Positions 44,501 to 53,189 are shown, numbered from the stretch's first letter. The stretch: DNA of 64,000 nucleotides from Verrucomicrobiota bacterium (GCA_016222805.1 JACRQG010000022.1:132760-196759); one strand, 5' to 3'. Numbers and translations are program-made. Notes: generated by a model from the letters alone, not told the origin.

Positions 44501-45898
44501 ATGCTGGTCTTCTCTCGTCTCGCCCTGTTCCGTGGCGGTCTCCCGGGTCGCAGAGCGGCGTCGGCGCACCGCGCGCAGCCGGTCTGCGGGCGCGCGGCCC
44601 TTTCCTCCGCCCCAAGGCACTCCCGGATCTTCCCTGCCCTCTTCGGCATGTTCGCGCCCTTCCTGCACGCCGCCGTCCCCGCGGACGCGGAACCGGCCGC
44701 GCCGCCACGCACCGCCGCGGTGGAGGCCGCGCCGCCGAGTCCAGTCACGCCTCCGGTCCGCCGCACCTGGGTCTTTGCCGCGGACGGGGTGACCTTCGAC
44801 GCCCGCTTCCCCTCGGCCCGGCTGGACGAGTGCCGGCGCACCGCCCCCGACACGTTCGCGATCACGATCACGCCGGAGAACACTCCCATCAATCCGAGCC
44901 CGTGGTTCGCCTTCACCGTCCGCGCCGAGTCGGCGAAGACCGTGATCGTGGACCTGAAATGTGTCGGCGGCTCGCTCCGCTACCGGCCGAAAATCAGCGT
45001 CGACGGTCGCAGCTGGATCTCGCTGCCCGAGGAGGCCTTTCGCCTCGGAGAAAACAAGCACGAAGGCCGCCTGCAACTCGAGGTGGGCCCGGAGCCGTTG
45101 TGGGTGGCGGCGCAGGAGATCATCGGGGTGGAACATCTCGAAGCGTGGATGCGCGCCCTCGAGCGCCTGCCGTTCGTCACGCGGGCGGAGATCGGCCGCA
45201 GCGTGCAGGGCCGCCCCCTGCACAAGATTGAAATCGGCGCCGCGACGGCCGACGCCTTCCTCGTCGTGATCGGCCGCCAGCATCCGCCGGAAACCACCGG
45301 GACCGCGGCGTTGCTGGGTTTTGTCGAAACGCTGGCGGGCGACACCCCGCTGGCCCGTGACTTCCGCCAGCACTTCCGCACGCTGGTGGTCCCGCTCCTG
45401 AACCCCGACGGCGTGGAGCACGGGCACTGGCGGCACAATGTCGGCGGGGTCGACCTGAATCGCGATTGGGGTCCCTTCCGACAACCGGAGACGCGGGCCG
45501 TCCGCGACGAGATCCTCGCCCTCCGCGATCGCGGCCGGATTTACTTCTTCCTCGATTTCCATTCGACCTTCTTCGACGTGTTCTACACCCGCACGGACGC
45601 GGAACCCACTCAACCTCCCCTCTTCGTCCGCGACTGGGTGGCAGCGCTCCACGCCCGTTTCCCCGACTATCCCGTGAAGCGGTCCGCCTCGCCCAACTCC
45701 ACCTCGGCCACCTCCCTCGGCTGGATGCACCGGACTTTCGGCGTTCCCGCGGTCACCTACGAAATCGGCGACCACACCGACCGCGCCCGCCTCCGTCTCA
45801 TCGCCACCGGCGCGGCCGAGGAGACCATGACGCTCCTCCTGCAGGCCCGGGCCGCCGCGCCGGCACCGTCCGTGCCGGCCGCGTCACCGCAAAACTGA
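44501..45898 (+). CDS. M14-family zinc carboxypeptidase
   Basis: 465 residues from ATG 44501, chosen because the upstream in-frame region holds the terminator of the previous gene; an internal ATG about 48 codons later is another option. The N-terminus is positively charged and hydrophobic, so export is likely. A beta-rich domain (about 90-200) comes first. The M14 domain follows: zinc ligands H261 and E264 in 'GRQHPPETTG' and H354 in 'FLDFHSTF', with 'NPDGVEHGHW', 'GVDLNRDWG' and catalytic E421 in 'VTYEIGDHT'. It probably trims peptides in the periplasm. The POT peptide transporter gene follows 121 bases later, which fits peptide use. Confidence 0.88.
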   Translation: MLVFSRLALFRGGLPGRRAASAHRAQPVCGRAALSSAPRHSRIFPALFGMFAPFLHAAVPADAEPAAPPRTAAVEAAPPSPVTPPVRRTWVFAADGVTFDARFPSARLDECRRTAPDTFAITITPENTPINPSPWFAFTVRAESAKTVIVDLKCVGGSLRYRPKISVDGRSWISLPEEAFRLGENKHEGRLQLEVGPEPLWVAAQEIIGVEHLEAWMRALERLPFVTRAEIGRSVQGRPLHKIEIGAATADAFLVVIGRQHPPETTGTAALLGFVETLAGDTPLARDFRQHFRTLVVPLLNPDGVEHGHWRHNVGGVDLNRDWGPFRQPETRAVRDEILALRDRGRIYFFLDFHSTFFDVFYTRTDAEPTQPPLFVRDWVAALHARFPDYPVKRSASPNSTSATSLGWMHRTFGVPAVTYEIGDHTDRARLRLIATGAAEETMTLLLQARAAAPAPSVPAASPQN

Positions 45899-46019
45899 GG
45901 CGGCGTCGCGTCGGGGCGACGATGCGCCGCGCCGCCCGCCGCCGTCCGTGGCCGGCCAACCGGACGCGGCCATTTCGGCTTTGCCCCCCGGGAATCGATT
46001 CCCAATCTCCCGCGCCAGC

Positions 46020-47540
46020 ATGAGTTCCTCCCCCTCCCCCTGCGTTCCCGCCCCGGCCGAGTCCACCGCCACTTTGCCGGAGCACCCGCAGTTCCTCGGC
46101 CACCCGCGGCCCCTCTACACTCTGTTCTTCGCGGAGCTCTGGGAGCGATTCTCCTATTACGGCATGCGGGCGCTGCTGACGCTCTACATGCTGGCGCCGG
46201 TGGCCGTGGGCGGGCTGGCGCTGCCCAACAAGGAGGCGAGCCTCATCTACGGCACCTACACGATGTCGGTCTACATGCTGTCGATCCCCGGCGGCGCGCT
46301 GGCGGACGGCATCCTCGGCTCGCGCCTCGCGGTGCTGCTCGGCGGCATCGTGATCGCCTGCGGCCACTTCTCGATGGCCTTCCCCAGCGAGTTCACGTTC
46401 TACCTCGGCCTCGTTCTGATCGTTCTCGGCACCGGCCTGCTCAAGCCGAACATCAGCGCGATGGTCGGCCAACTCTACGCCGCGGGGGATCCGCGCCGCG
46501 ACGCCGGTTTCTCGATCTTCTACATGGGCATCAACGTGGGCGCGTTCATCGCCCCCCTCGTCACCGGCTTCCTCGCCCAGCACAGCAAGTTCAAGGAGAT
46601 GCTCGCCGGGTGGGGCTTCAACCCGGTCCATTCCTGGCACTGGGGCTTCGCCGCCGCCGGCGTCGGCATGGTGCTCGGGTTGATCGTCTTCGTGCTGTTC
46701 GGCGGCGGCCTCAAGCAGGTCGGTCCGCCCCCCGCCCGCCCGCCGGGCGCCTGGAAGAAGCCCGTGATCATGCTGCTCGGCACCCTCGTCCTCTGGGGCG
46801 TCGTGAAGCTCTCCGACACCCCCGGATTCACCTGGCTGCGCCTGCTCTTCATCCTCGTGCCGATCGGGCTGATGCTCTGGTTCGGCTACTCGGGGAATCC
46901 CGAAACCCGCCGGTTGGGCGCGATCTTCTTCTTCTTCATCGGCGCCTTCATCTTCTGGGCCCTGTTCGAGCAGGCCGGGACGTCCTTGACCGTCTTCGCG
47001 GAAAAGAACACCGCCACCCACGTCGGCGGCGTCGAGGTGCCCTCCTCCTGGTACCAGTCGGCCAATCCCATCTTCGTCATCGCCCTCGCCCCGCTCTTCG
47101 CCCTGCTCTGGACCAGGCTCGGCGACCGCCAGCCGTCGAGCCCGATGAAGTTCACCATCGGACTGTTCTTCCTCGCCCTGGCCTTCAGCCTGATGATCCC
47201 GGCGGCGCGGCTCGCCGTGGCCGGGCGCGTCAGCCCGCTCTGGCTCCTCGGGCTCTACTTCCTGCAGACCATCGGTGAAATGTGCCTCAGCCCGGTCGGG
47301 CTCAGCACGTTCACCAAGGTCGCGCCGCGTCACCTGGTCGGAGCCATGCTCGGCATCTGGTTCCTCGGCGCCGCCTTCGGCAACAAGTTCGCCGGCGTGC
47401 TCGCGGCCAGCCTCGGCGAAGGCGAGGCGGACCATCTCGACCGCTTCTTCGGCCAGCAGGCGCTGGCGGTCTTCCTGGTCGCCGGCGTCTTCCTCGCGCT
47501 TGTGCCCTGGGTCCGCCGGCGCATGGGCGGCGTGCGTTGA
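46020..47540 (+). CDS. POT/PTR2-family proton-coupled peptide transporter
   Basis: 506 residues from ATG 46020. About thirteen membrane helices. Family signature 'ELWERFSYYGMRALL' (E42-RFSYYG) is the H+-coupled peptide-transporter motif, and 'SIFYMGINVGAFIAPLVTGFL' is the second PTR2 signature. The central loop is short. It imports di- and tripeptides with protons. The M14 peptidase upstream would supply peptides. A perfect 16-base GC palindrome follows the stop codon. Its leader shows no Shine-Dalgarno sequence. Confidence 0.92.
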   Translation: MSSSPSPCVPAPAESTATLPEHPQFLGHPRPLYTLFFAELWERFSYYGMRALLTLYMLAPVAVGGLALPNKEASLIYGTYTMSVYMLSIPGGALADGILGSRLAVLLGGIVIACGHFSMAFPSEFTFYLGLVLIVLGTGLLKPNISAMVGQLYAAGDPRRDAGFSIFYMGINVGAFIAPLVTGFLAQHSKFKEMLAGWGFNPVHSWHWGFAAAGVGMVLGLIVFVLFGGGLKQVGPPPARPPGAWKKPVIMLLGTLVLWGVVKLSDTPGFTWLRLLFILVPIGLMLWFGYSGNPETRRLGAIFFFFIGAFIFWALFEQAGTSLTVFAEKNTATHVGGVEVPSSWYQSANPIFVIALAPLFALLWTRLGDRQPSSPMKFTIGLFFLALAFSLMIPAARLAVAGRVSPLWLLGLYFLQTIGEMCLSPVGLSTFTKVAPRHLVGAMLGIWFLGAAFGNKFAGVLAASLGEGEADHLDRFFGQQALAVFLVAGVFLALVPWVRRRMGGVR

Positions 47541-47556
47541 CCGCCCGGCCGGGCGG
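47541..47556 (+). other. Perfect 16-base GC palindrome after POT gene
   Basis: CCGCCCGGCCGGGCGG starts one base after the stop codon at 47540. It can form a six-base stem with a GGCC loop but has no T-run. It may assist termination or simply be a palindromic spacer. Confidence 0.4.
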
Positions 47557-47658
47557 CCGCGCCCGCGGCCCTCTCGCGCGCTCGCCTTGCTCGCGAGTTC
47601 GGCTTGAATCTCTCCGGCACGTTCCTTCCACCTCTGTTCCTTCCGCCCTTTCGCCGCC

Positions 47659-48276
47659 ATGTCCCTCCGCGCCTGGTTTCCCACCTTCATCTACTGCGAA
47701 CGCCTGCAGCAGACGGGCCTGGAGCGGCTGAATGTCGAACTCGCCGACGAATGCCGCCGCCTGCGGGACTTCGACCGCGCCGGGCGGCGCTGGTGCGAGA
47801 CGAACTACCCGGGCGGATACACCAGCTACGCCTCGATGAACGAACTGCACCGGTTCTCGAGCACGTTTGCCGAGCTGGAGAAGAAGCTGAACCGCCATCT
47901 CCGCGCCTTCGCCCGCGCGCTCGATTTCAACCTCGGCGGCCGGCCGCTCCAGCTCACCGATCTCTGGGTCAACATCATGCCGCCGACCGCGGCGCACTCG
48001 CTGCACCTGCATCCGTTGTCCTGCATCAGCGGCACCTACTACGTCGCCACGCCGGCAGGCTGCCCGGGGCTGAAATTCGAGGATCCCCGGCTGGATCGCT
48101 TCATGGCCGCGCCGCCCCGTCGCACCGGCGCCCGGCGGGAGAACCAGACCCACATCACGTACCCGGCGGAGGCGGGCAACGTCGTCCTGTTTGAAAGCTG
48201 GGTTCGCCACGAAGTGCCGCCCAATCGCGTCGCGGAGGAGCGGATCAGCGTCAGCTTCAACTACCACTGGGCCTGA
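47659..48276 (+). CDS. TIGR02466-family putative 2OG-Fe(II) oxygenase
   Basis: 205 residues, the usual size. The likely iron site is H116-L-H118 in 'SLHLHPLSC' with a distal H184 in 'WVRHEVPPNR', and R195 in 'EERISVSF' would bind 2-oxoglutarate. The 'LTDLWVNIMPP' and 'GTYYV' strands fit a cupin-like jelly roll. Family members are uncharacterised; many occur in marine bacteria and phages. The substrate is unknown. It is a single gene with a pyrimidine-rich leader, followed by a hairpin and the lipoprotein gene. Confidence 0.8.
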   Translation: MSLRAWFPTFIYCERLQQTGLERLNVELADECRRLRDFDRAGRRWCETNYPGGYTSYASMNELHRFSSTFAELEKKLNRHLRAFARALDFNLGGRPLQLTDLWVNIMPPTAAHSLHLHPLSCISGTYYVATPAGCPGLKFEDPRLDRFMAAPPRRTGARRENQTHITYPAEAGNVVLFESWVRHEVPPNRVAEERISVSFNYHWA

Positions 48277-48282
48277 CCACCC

Positions 48283-48310
48283 GCCCGCGGCGGAAACTTT
48301 ACCCGCGGGC
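48283..48310 (+). other. GC hairpin between oxygenase and lipoprotein genes
   Basis: GCCCGCGG (48283-48290) pairs with CCGCGGGC (48303-48310) across a 12-base loop. It begins six bases after the stop codon of the TIGR02466-type gene and ends 18 bases before the lipoprotein start. No T-run follows. It could terminate the first gene or lie in the leader of the second. Confidence 0.45.
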
Positions 48311-48328
48311 TCGCGTCGCATCCCGACG

Positions 48329-49054
48329 ATGTGTCCTCGCCTCCTCCTCTCGCGCGCTGAAATCGCCGGCCTTGGCGCCGCCGCGATAGTTCTGCTGGCC
48401 GGCTGTGGCACCGATCCCGGCTCCCACCGGCACGCGGGTTCACCCGCCGCTCCGCCCTCCGCGCGGAGCCAGCCCGCCCCGCCGGAGATGGAGGCGCACG
48501 CCCGCTATTTCGGCGGCCAGTTGGAGGCGGAGGTTCTCCTCGGACGCAGCGCGTTTGCGCCCCGCGCCGAGGGGCCCACCGCGGATCGTGGCGAGCGCGG
48601 TCGCGGCGGGCCCCCGCCCGGAGGCTTCGGCGGCGGTCGTCGCGGCGGCGGACCCGGCAGTGGCGGCACGGAACGGGGCGGCGGGCCGCCCCGGACGCGC
48701 CCGGACGGCGAATCCGCTCCCAACCTGCACGCCAGCAATGCGCCCCCGGTGCTGTTTCGCCTGCGACTGACCAACCATGAGGCCGCTCCGCTGGAGGTAG
48801 AGATAACGGAATTCAACTCCGCCCTGGGGAACTTCGTCGTGTTGCCGCGGAAACTCGAGGTTCCCGCCGGCGGCTCGGCCGAAGTCGATCCCATGACCTC
48901 GCGACTCGGCCTGAGTGCGGATGAGGTTCCGCTGACGCTGGCGATCCGCTCCCCGCGCGGCACTGAAAAACAGGTACTTACCCTCCGCCCGCGCACGAGT
49001 CCGGCACCGGCGCCCACGCCAGCCTCACCTTCCGTCGTCCCGACCGTGCCGTGA
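48329..49054 (+). CDS. Gly/Pro/Arg-rich lipoprotein
   Basis: 241 residues from ATG 48329. The lipobox 'IVLLAGC' ends at C26. The middle (about 85-135) is low complexity, rich in Gly, Pro and Arg. The C-terminal part is beta-patterned ('VLFRLRLTNHEAAPLEVEIT', 'NFVVLPRKLEVPAGGSAEVD'), like an Ig-type fold. No homolog is recognised. The stop codon overlaps the thpR start (GTGA), so the two are coupled although no functional link is apparent. Confidence 0.7.
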   Translation: MCPRLLLSRAEIAGLGAAAIVLLAGCGTDPGSHRHAGSPAAPPSARSQPAPPEMEAHARYFGGQLEAEVLLGRSAFAPRAEGPTADRGERGRGGPPPGGFGGGRRGGGPGSGGTERGGGPPRTRPDGESAPNLHASNAPPVLFRLRLTNHEAAPLEVEITEFNSALGNFVVLPRKLEVPAGGSAEVDPMTSRLGLSADEVPLTLAIRSPRGTEKQVLTLRPRTSPAPAPTPASPSVVPTVP

Positions 49055-49629
49055 CCGCTCCCGATCTACCGGCGGCCCCGGCCGAGAGCACCCGCCGCCT
49101 TTTCGTCGCCCTGCCGCTGCCGGACTCGATCCGCGACCTCCTTTCCCAACTCGCCGAGCCGTTGCCCGGCGTCTCCTGGACCCGGCCGACCCAACTCCAT
49201 CTCACCCTGCGGTTCCTGGGCGACGTTTCCGCGGCGTGCCTGGATGACCTGGTCGCGCGGCTTGCGGCCGTGCGGGTGGCGCCGTTTGTGCTCCCGCTGG
49301 AAGGCCTCGGCACGTTTCCCCCCAACCGCCCGCCCCGCGTCGCGTGGCTCGGCGTGGGGGCCGGCCATCCGCGCCTCTTCCAGCTTCGCCAACGGCTGGA
49401 TGATGCCCTGCTGGCCTCCGGCCTGCCGCTCGACGTCCGCACGTTTCACCCACATGTGACGCTCGCACGTTGTACCGAACAGGCCGCCGGCCTGCCCGCC
49501 TGGCTGCACCGGCACCGCGATTTCGGTGCTCCGCCCTTTCGCGCCACCGCCTTCACCCTCTACGCCAGTGAACTCCGGCCCGGCGGCGCCATCCATACCC
49601 CGGTACAGCGCTTCCCGCTGGCGGATTGA
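49051..49629 (+). CDS. thpR: RNA 2',3'-cyclic phosphodiesterase
   Basis: 192 residues from GTG 49051. It belongs to the 2H phosphoesterases, which open 2',3'-cyclic phosphate at RNA ends (formerly called 2'-5' RNA ligase). The two HxTx motifs are visible: H50-L-T-L in 'QLHLTLRFLGD' and H135-V-T-L in 'HPHVTLARC'. 'RLFVALPLPDSIRDLLSQL' is the typical N-terminus. Length matches the family (about 180). It overlaps the lipoprotein stop by four bases (GTGA). Confidence 0.92.
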   Translation: MTAPDLPAAPAESTRRLFVALPLPDSIRDLLSQLAEPLPGVSWTRPTQLHLTLRFLGDVSAACLDDLVARLAAVRVAPFVLPLEGLGTFPPNRPPRVAWLGVGAGHPRLFQLRQRLDDALLASGLPLDVRTFHPHVTLARCTEQAAGLPAWLHRHRDFGAPPFRATAFTLYASELRPGGAIHTPVQRFPLAD

Positions 49630-49654
49630 CGCCGCCCGTTCATTGTCTCTCCGC

Positions 49655-49864
49655 ATGCTGGTCATTCGTCGCATGGTCGATCGCCGCCGCGCGTACACGG
49701 CGCTCCTGCTCCCGGGGGAGCCGCCGCGCATCTTCCCGACGACCGATCAGGAACACGCCCGCATCCTGCAGATCTACAAGCAGGACCGCCCCTACGACGG
49801 GGTCTGCAACGACTTCACCGCCTTCGAGCTCCTGCCGGAGCCGTCGCGCCGGTCCGGCGACTAG
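49655..49864 (+). CDS. Small hypothetical protein
   Basis: 69 residues from ATG 49655. It is basic at the N-terminus ('IRRMVDRRRAYTALLLPGE') and has 'FPTTDQEHARILQIYKQDRPYD' in the middle, a helix-prone segment with normal amino-acid use. No signal peptide or domain was recognised. It follows thpR after 25 bases and precedes the SeqA-like gene by 88 bases, all on one strand. Confidence 0.5.
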   Translation: MLVIRRMVDRRRAYTALLLPGEPPRIFPTTDQEHARILQIYKQDRPYDGVCNDFTAFELLPEPSRRSGD

Positions 49865-49952
49865 TCGCAGCCTCTCCCGGGTTCGTCGCAACGTCGGGGT
49901 GCTTTGCCGCCGTCTCCTCGCGGGACCCGGCCAACCGGTTTACCGTCGCGAC

Positions 49953-50465
49953 ATGAAAACGATCGAAATCAGCGACGAGGTTTACCTGGCCATGCAACGC
50001 CTGGCCACTGGGTTCCATCGTTCCCCCGACGAGGTGCTGGCTTCGCTCCTCAACCTCTCCCGCCCCGCGCCCGGGGCCGCTGAGCCGATCGCGGCGTTTG
50101 TTCTCAGCAGCGAATTCCGCACGAAGTTCACCGACGCCGACAAGTACCTCGCCCTGCTCGGCTGGATCGCGGCGCGGCACGCCGCGGAGTTCAGCGAGTT
50201 CATCCTCAGCCTTTCCAGCGGCCGCAAGTACCTGAGCATGACCCGGGAGGAAATCCTCGACACCTGCCGCCACAACCAGGCCCGCCAGATCCCGGGCACG
50301 CATTACTGGGCGATCATGAACATCGACTCCGCGACCAAGAGCCGGTTCCTGTCCCGGGTGCTCGAGTTCATCGGCTACCGGCCGCCCGTGATCGAATTCG
50401 TCTGCAGCCTGTTCGGAACCCGGATTGCGCCCCGCCGCAGCCGCCTGGCGGCGCTGGTGCACTGA
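49953..50465 (+). CDS. SeqA-like DNA-binding protein
   Basis: 170 residues from ATG 49953. Both SeqA domains are recognisable. The N-terminus 'MKTIEISDEVYLAMQRL' matches the start of E. coli SeqA ('MKTIEVDDELY'), the oligomerising RHH-like domain. The C-terminus, residues 48-155, matches the DNA-binding domain: 'FVLSSEF', 'GRKYLS' (90-95), 'QIPGTHYWAIMN' (112-123) and 'VIEFVCSLFG'. By comparison with E. coli, N123 takes the place of N150 and D125 that of N152, which contact hemimethylated GATC. SeqA blocks re-initiation and organises new DNA in Dam+ gammaproteobacteria; its occurrence here would be unusual. Other DNA specificity is possible. Confidence 0.8.
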   Translation: MKTIEISDEVYLAMQRLATGFHRSPDEVLASLLNLSRPAPGAAEPIAAFVLSSEFRTKFTDADKYLALLGWIAARHAAEFSEFILSLSSGRKYLSMTREEILDTCRHNQARQIPGTHYWAIMNIDSATKSRFLSRVLEFIGYRPPVIEFVCSLFGTRIAPRRSRLAALVH

Positions 50466-50700
50466 CGCCCGCGAGCAGCGGCCGGGCGCCCTTGTTTCCC
50501 GGACTCGCCGAGCCCGGCGCCACCCATGGCGGCAGGGTGCAGACCAATGTTCCCAAGACGGGGTCCGCCGAGGTGCGCCATCTGCTTTCGCCCGCGAAAC
50601 GAAAACATGTTGTCCATAAGACGGCGGGGATTGGAACGGGCCGAGTTTCCCCACGGTAAGCCCCTCCTCGACCCGATCCGCCTGAAACTCCAGTTTGCGC

Positions 50701-51537
50701 TCAGTCCTTGGACGCGGATTTCACAGTGGAAACTTTCTGCGCCACATCCGTCCTGAACTCCCTCACGACGGCATCGAGGCCCTCTGGGTACGCCACGTCG
50801 ACCGCGGCGCTAAGAGACTTTCCATCCAACAGCATGTCCAGGAGCCGCCGAAATGCCGCCTCATCCCTCTCGCGCATGAACCGGACCAGCAATTCCGACT
50901 GCCGGTACCACATGTGTTCGGCCAGGCCGTAGGATCGGCCGGACCTGTCAAACAGGGGGCGTCCCCGTAACGGCGGCTCAAAGCTGTTTCCAGCGACAAT
51001 TGCCCCTCTGGCTTCAGATTCCGACACCGTTTCCGCTCCACCGCCGTCTCCGACCAGCACGGCAAGCCCTTCTTTGAACCAGCTCGGGATTCCCCACGCC
51101 CCCCCAAGCATGCCTGAATACTGTTCGAGGTGAAGATGCGACAGCTCGTGAGTGAGCAAGCGCGGGATTCGCTCCGCTGTGTTCTGCGGCTTCGAAGAGA
51201 TAAACAAGCGTCCGTTGAAGACGAAGCCGCCGGCATTCTTCGTGCCGCCATAGGAAGCCAGACTCTCCGGTGTGGCGCAGACAAAAACCGAGATTGGCTT
51301 CAAGAAGGTCCGGTAGTGCTGTCGCTCGACCGCCGCAATCGCTTCGGGCAAAGCAGCTGCCACATGATCCGCGAGTCTCTCGGTCCCGGGCTCAAATCGG
51401 ACCCGCGGATCGATTTTGCAGGGAAGAAAGTGCGACGTGCTGCGCCCCAGCGCGCGCAACGGGGTGAAGAAATAGACCAACGCGATCATGATGGAGATGA
51501 TGCACACACTGCGGACGATACGGGGCCGGACGTTCAT
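50701..51537 (-). CDS. Membrane-anchored gluzincin-like metalloprotein
   Basis: 278 residues from ATG 51537. The N-terminus is a signal/anchor helix ('RSVCIISIMIALVYFF', about 9-24). The motif H130-E131-L-S-H134 in 'LTHELSHLHLE' is a zinc-binding HExxH, and E156 in 'PSWFKEGLAV' is the third ligand, the pattern of peptidase-MA-like families. The rest is helical. It may be a secreted peptidase. Base composition is lower in GC than neighbouring genes by eye. It stands alone, facing 235 gene-free bases downstream and about 680 upstream. Confidence 0.72.
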   Translation of the reverse strand: MNVRPRIVRSVCIISIMIALVYFFTPLRALGRSTSHFLPCKIDPRVRFEPGTERLADHVAAALPEAIAAVERQHYRTFLKPISVFVCATPESLASYGGTKNAGGFVFNGRLFISSKPQNTAERIPRLLTHELSHLHLEQYSGMLGGAWGIPSWFKEGLAVLVGDGGGAETVSESEARGAIVAGNSFEPPLRGRPLFDRSGRSYGLAEHMWYRQSELLVRFMRERDEAAFRRLLDMLLDGKSLSAAVDVAYPEGLDAVVREFRTDVAQKVSTVKSASKD

Positions 51538-52214
51538 GTTTCGTCGGTAGGACAGTATTTGGTGAAAACGGGTGCCATTCAGGCAATCCGGTCTTTCCAC
51601 GCTGGTCGAGTGGGTGCCGAATCGCGACCAAGCCATTCCGCCCGGTGGTCCGCGCCTAGCCAAACGGCGATCCCGCGGAACGGATCGATACCTTCGCCCA
51701 TTCCTTTTTCGGCGAGCCGATCCGCGACAGATTAGGAATGCGAGATCTTGCTACCTTCCGGGTAAGCCTCCGCCTCCCCTGGCATCCCTACGCTCCCAAC
51801 CTACGTGATCCGTATCCATGCCGTTGAACCACGAATAGGCACGAACAAACACGAATGGAAAATCCCTGCGAAGACGGAGGGTTTGCCGCCCTTCGCAAGG
51901 TGACCGCGGTGCACCGGGCGACCTCCGCGTTGATTCGTGTCCCTTGGTGGTTTTCCACTGAATTGCTCGGGCTGGGTCGAATTACTGTCGGGAGCCCGTG
52001 GACCACGCTCCCGTCCCAGAGGTGGAACCTGGGATTTCCGATTGCGGCACAGCCGCACGCGGCGCGCACGGTTCCGAATCCGCGCAACATCCTATGACCC
52101 AGCAGGCTGGTCGCGTGCGACGCCGGTTGGCACGCGGGGTGTTAACAGGACGATTCACCAGCCGTGCAACCCGCACCCGCCTCCTGCCCAGACCTCCACG
52201 TCCCGTCTCCGTCC
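51538..52214. other. Gene-free region with inverted-repeat element
   Basis: No convincing coding sequence is seen in 677 bases; short frames on both strands have poor composition. The bases around 51826-51957 form an imperfect inverted-repeat element, listed separately. The remainder must hold promoters for the metalloprotein (minus) and the oxidoreductase (plus), but no boxes are clear. Confidence 0.5.
51826..51957. repeat. Imperfect inverted-repeat element (MITE/REP-like)
   Basis: The left end has three CACGAA words spaced exactly ten bases apart (51830, 51840, 51850) in an 'AACCACGAATAGGCACGAA' context. The right end, read on the other strand (about 51934-51957), gives 'AACCACCAAGGGACACGAA'. 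The two ends are similar over about 18 bases in opposite orientation and enclose about 90 bases with no frame of note. Lower GC than the surroundings supports a mobile repeat. No target-site duplication was clear. Confidence 0.5.
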
Positions 52215-53183
52215 ATGAATCGCGTCGCCACCTACAATTCCTACGGTTCACCCGAGGTCGTGGAAATCTCATCCCAACCGATTCCCCCGGTGGGCGAACA
52301 TCAGATTCGAATTCGCGTCGCAGCCGCCGGGGTCAATCCCCTTGACTGGAAACTGGTGCGCGGCGACCTGCGCTGGTTTCGCCGTGGGCCGTGGCCGCGT
52401 TTGCTCGGGTGCGACTTTGCCGGCGTCGTTGATGCCGTGGGCAGCGCCGTCCCCGGCTGGTGCGAGGGTCAGGCGGTTTTCGGCAGCCTGCGCGATCCGT
52501 TGTCCGGGCGGCGCGGCAGCTATGGCGGGTGGTTGACCGCGGAACCCGCGGAGGTGGTCGAGGTGCCAGCGGGAGTGTCGCTCGAGCTCGGCGCCGCCTT
52601 ACCGGTTGCCGGCGCCTCGGCCCTCCAGTGCCTCGAAATGGCCGGGGTGAAAGCCGGGGACGAGGTCCTAATCATCGGAGCGACCGGTGGGGTAGGTTCG
52701 TTTGCCACGGTGTTGGCCACCGCACGAGGCGCGCGCGTCACCGCGGTGTGCCGGGAACGGAACGAGGCATATGCGCGACAACTCGGGGCGGCCAGGGTCC
52801 TCGCGCATGATCGTGTCGATCCCCTGGACGACCCGGCGCGCTACGATGCCATCCTCGATCTGGCGGGCGCACATGACTTCGACCGGTGCGGCCCTCGCCT
52901 CAAGCCGCGAGGTCGTTATGTGCTCTCGACACCGGGCACGTCCGACTATCTCGCCGCGTGGCGCTCCCGGTTGGTCGGCGGCCCGCGGGCCTACGGGCTC
53001 GCCGTGCGAAGAGACCGGGCCTCAATGAGGCAACTCGCCGCACTTGCGGCCGCGGGAACCTTTGATCGGATCGCGCTTTCGACGTTCGCACTCGACGACG
53101 CGCGAAAGGCACTCGAGCAGTCGCGCTCCGGCGGGGTTCGCGGAAAAATCCTCCTTGCCCCGACCGCCAACCTCCAATCGTGA
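52215..53183 (+). CDS. Zinc-independent MDR oxidoreductase (quinone-reductase-like)
   Basis: 322 residues from ATG 52215. It is a medium-chain dehydrogenase/reductase of the NADPH:quinone oxidoreductase type. Seen: 'IRVAAAGVNPLDWKLVRGDL' near the N-terminus, 'LGCDFAGVVDAVGSAVPGW', and the cofactor motif 'IIGATGGVGSFATVLATARG' (about 155-174). The structural-zinc Cys cluster is missing, as expected for this subfamily. It probably reduces quinones or enones. The next gene starts six bases after its stop, so the two are likely co-transcribed. Confidence 0.88.
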   Translation: MNRVATYNSYGSPEVVEISSQPIPPVGEHQIRIRVAAAGVNPLDWKLVRGDLRWFRRGPWPRLLGCDFAGVVDAVGSAVPGWCEGQAVFGSLRDPLSGRRGSYGGWLTAEPAEVVEVPAGVSLELGAALPVAGASALQCLEMAGVKAGDEVLIIGATGGVGSFATVLATARGARVTAVCRERNEAYARQLGAARVLAHDRVDPLDDPARYDAILDLAGAHDFDRCGPRLKPRGRYVLSTPGTSDYLAAWRSRLVGGPRAYGLAVRRDRASMRQLAALAAAGTFDRIALSTFALDDARKALEQSRSGGVRGKILLAPTANLQS

Positions 53184-53189
53184 CCCGTC

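Noticed and set aside
51538-52214. Insertion sequence
   Set aside because: No transposase-like frame is present; only a short inverted-repeat element was found.
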